51,640 nt of DNA from JAGLOK01 sp023139005 (GTDB taxonomy: Bacteria; Bacillota; Clostridia; Christensenellales; UMGS416): positions 1 to 51,640 of the forward strand of contig DAOWFX010000042.1 of assembly GCA_030637745.1 (NCBI GenBank), in the 5' to 3' direction. Positions within the stretch are counted from its first letter, which is position 1, and every line of letters starts with the position of its first letter. Shown in pieces: positions 51,085 through 51,640 of this stretch. The notes below the pieces were generated by a model. It saw only the letters and a list, made by a program, of their open reading frames with translations. It was not told where the DNA came from and did not search any database. A program made the translations under genes and the position numbers.

Positions 51085-51609
51085 ATGAATCGCAAGGTAA
51101 TACTCTATATCGCCATGAGCTTAGATTGATACATCGCAAAAGATGATGGTTCGCTTGACTGGCTCCCACAAGGTGGCACAGAAGACTTTGGATATACAGC
51201 ATTTTATGATTCGATTGATTCAGTAATCATAGGGCGCACTACCTACTCGCAAATAAAAGATGAATTGTCTCCCACAATGTGGCCGTACAAAGAGAAAAAC
51301 AGCTATGTAATCACAACACAAAAGCATCTCAATGATTCTGATGTGGAATTCATTACAGATGACATTGCAGACTTTTTTACGCAACTAAAAAAAGAGAATG
51401 GCAAAGATATCTGGCTAGTGGGTGGAGCAATGCTAATAAATCACTTTATCAAAAATGACCTAATCGACGAGTACATCATTACCATATTCCCTTTGATTCT
51501 AGGCAGTGGTATAAAACTGTTTGCAGATGATAATCCGGAGCGCAAGCTACAAAAGACAAGCACACAGTCTTTTGGCGATGTTGTAGAGGTTCGCTATAGC
51601 AGAGGATAG
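51085..51609 (+). pseudogene. DHFR/RibD-C-like reductase gene with an in-frame TGA
   Basis: ATG 51085, after AAAAGGGGA, reads MNRKVILYIAMSLD, then TGA (51127-51129), then YIAKDDGSLDWL. Proteins of the dihydrofolate-reductase/RibD C-terminal family have a Gly at exactly this place (pattern MSLDGYIA), and GGA to TGA is a single base change. The rest of the frame is open to TAG 51607-51609, with IIGRTTY-like SVIIGRTTYSQI, DIWLVGGAMLI and FPLILGSG conserved, giving a 174-codon gene. Without the stop it would be a normal-length reductase. The intact downstream frame shows that the change is recent, or an error. Confidence 0.8.
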
Positions 51610-51640
51610 TATTCACAGGAGATTTGAAAAACATTTAATA

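Noticed and set aside
51085..51609. TGA read as Gly (alternative genetic code)
   Set aside because: Several genes in the window end in TGA with overlapping downstream starts, so TGA is a stop here.

Overview
The window (51.6 kb, about 38% G+C by eye) is chromosomal DNA of a low-GC Gram-positive bacterium (Bacillota, clostridia-like). The reasons are a complete type II fatty acid synthesis cluster headed by a MarR-type FabT regulator and using FabK as its only enoyl reductase, strong AGGAG ribosome binding sites, an HD-GYP/c-di-GMP signalling protein, a clostripain-family peptidase and an ABC-F ATPase. The species cannot be named from the sequence alone.

Layout. 1-65 is the 5' end of an IS3-type orfA running off the window. 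403-3534 holds an AT-rich polytopic membrane protein, an NTF2/SnoaL-like protein and a small coiled-coil protein. 3680-6465 is an AT-rich defence island that I read as a Pycsar system: a class III nucleotide cyclase split by a frameshift at a (TA)4 tract, a PycTM-type membrane effector, and a second cyclase. 6466-7083 is gene-poor, decayed-looking DNA. 7084-17045 is fabT followed by accB-accC-accD-accA-fabH-acpP-fabK-fabD-fabG and, after a structured leader, fabF-fabZ, closed by a strong terminator. It is followed by a lone thioredoxin-type arsC.

17640-27525 looks like a lipid and small-molecule block: a GT4 glycosyltransferase and an overlapping MprF-like flippase-domain protein, then a regulated promoter, a 30-residue micropeptide translationally coupled to a single-module NRPS (C-A-PCP-TE), a 7TM sensor kinase and an HD-GYP response regulator. 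By my reading the adenylation pocket is DAESIGTVCK, one residue from the lysine code I recall for bacitracin synthetase. With a glycolipid-type glycosyltransferase and an MprF-like flippase next door and fatty acid synthesis just upstream, this suggests a lysine-containing lipid or lipopeptide made without Lys-tRNA. This is the most interesting hypothesis in the window.

27647-51609 is a run of housekeeping and accessory genes: a GH4 glycosidase with an AraC regulator, DUF1801, GNAT, esterase, a PEP/pyruvate-binding protein with a degenerate KaiC-like N-terminus, a GT39 membrane glycosyltransferase behind a long leader, Ogt, an ABC-F protein with a degenerate second ATP site, cupin, beta-lactamase-fold hydrolase, ArsC/Spx-like, HD hydrolase, an AT-rich ParB-like/methyltransferase fusion, YdeI-like, YCII-like, YyaL-like, alpha/beta hydrolase, a membrane-anchored clostripain-like protein, and a DHFR/RibD-like gene with an in-frame TGA. 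I saw no tRNA, rRNA or CRISPR array.
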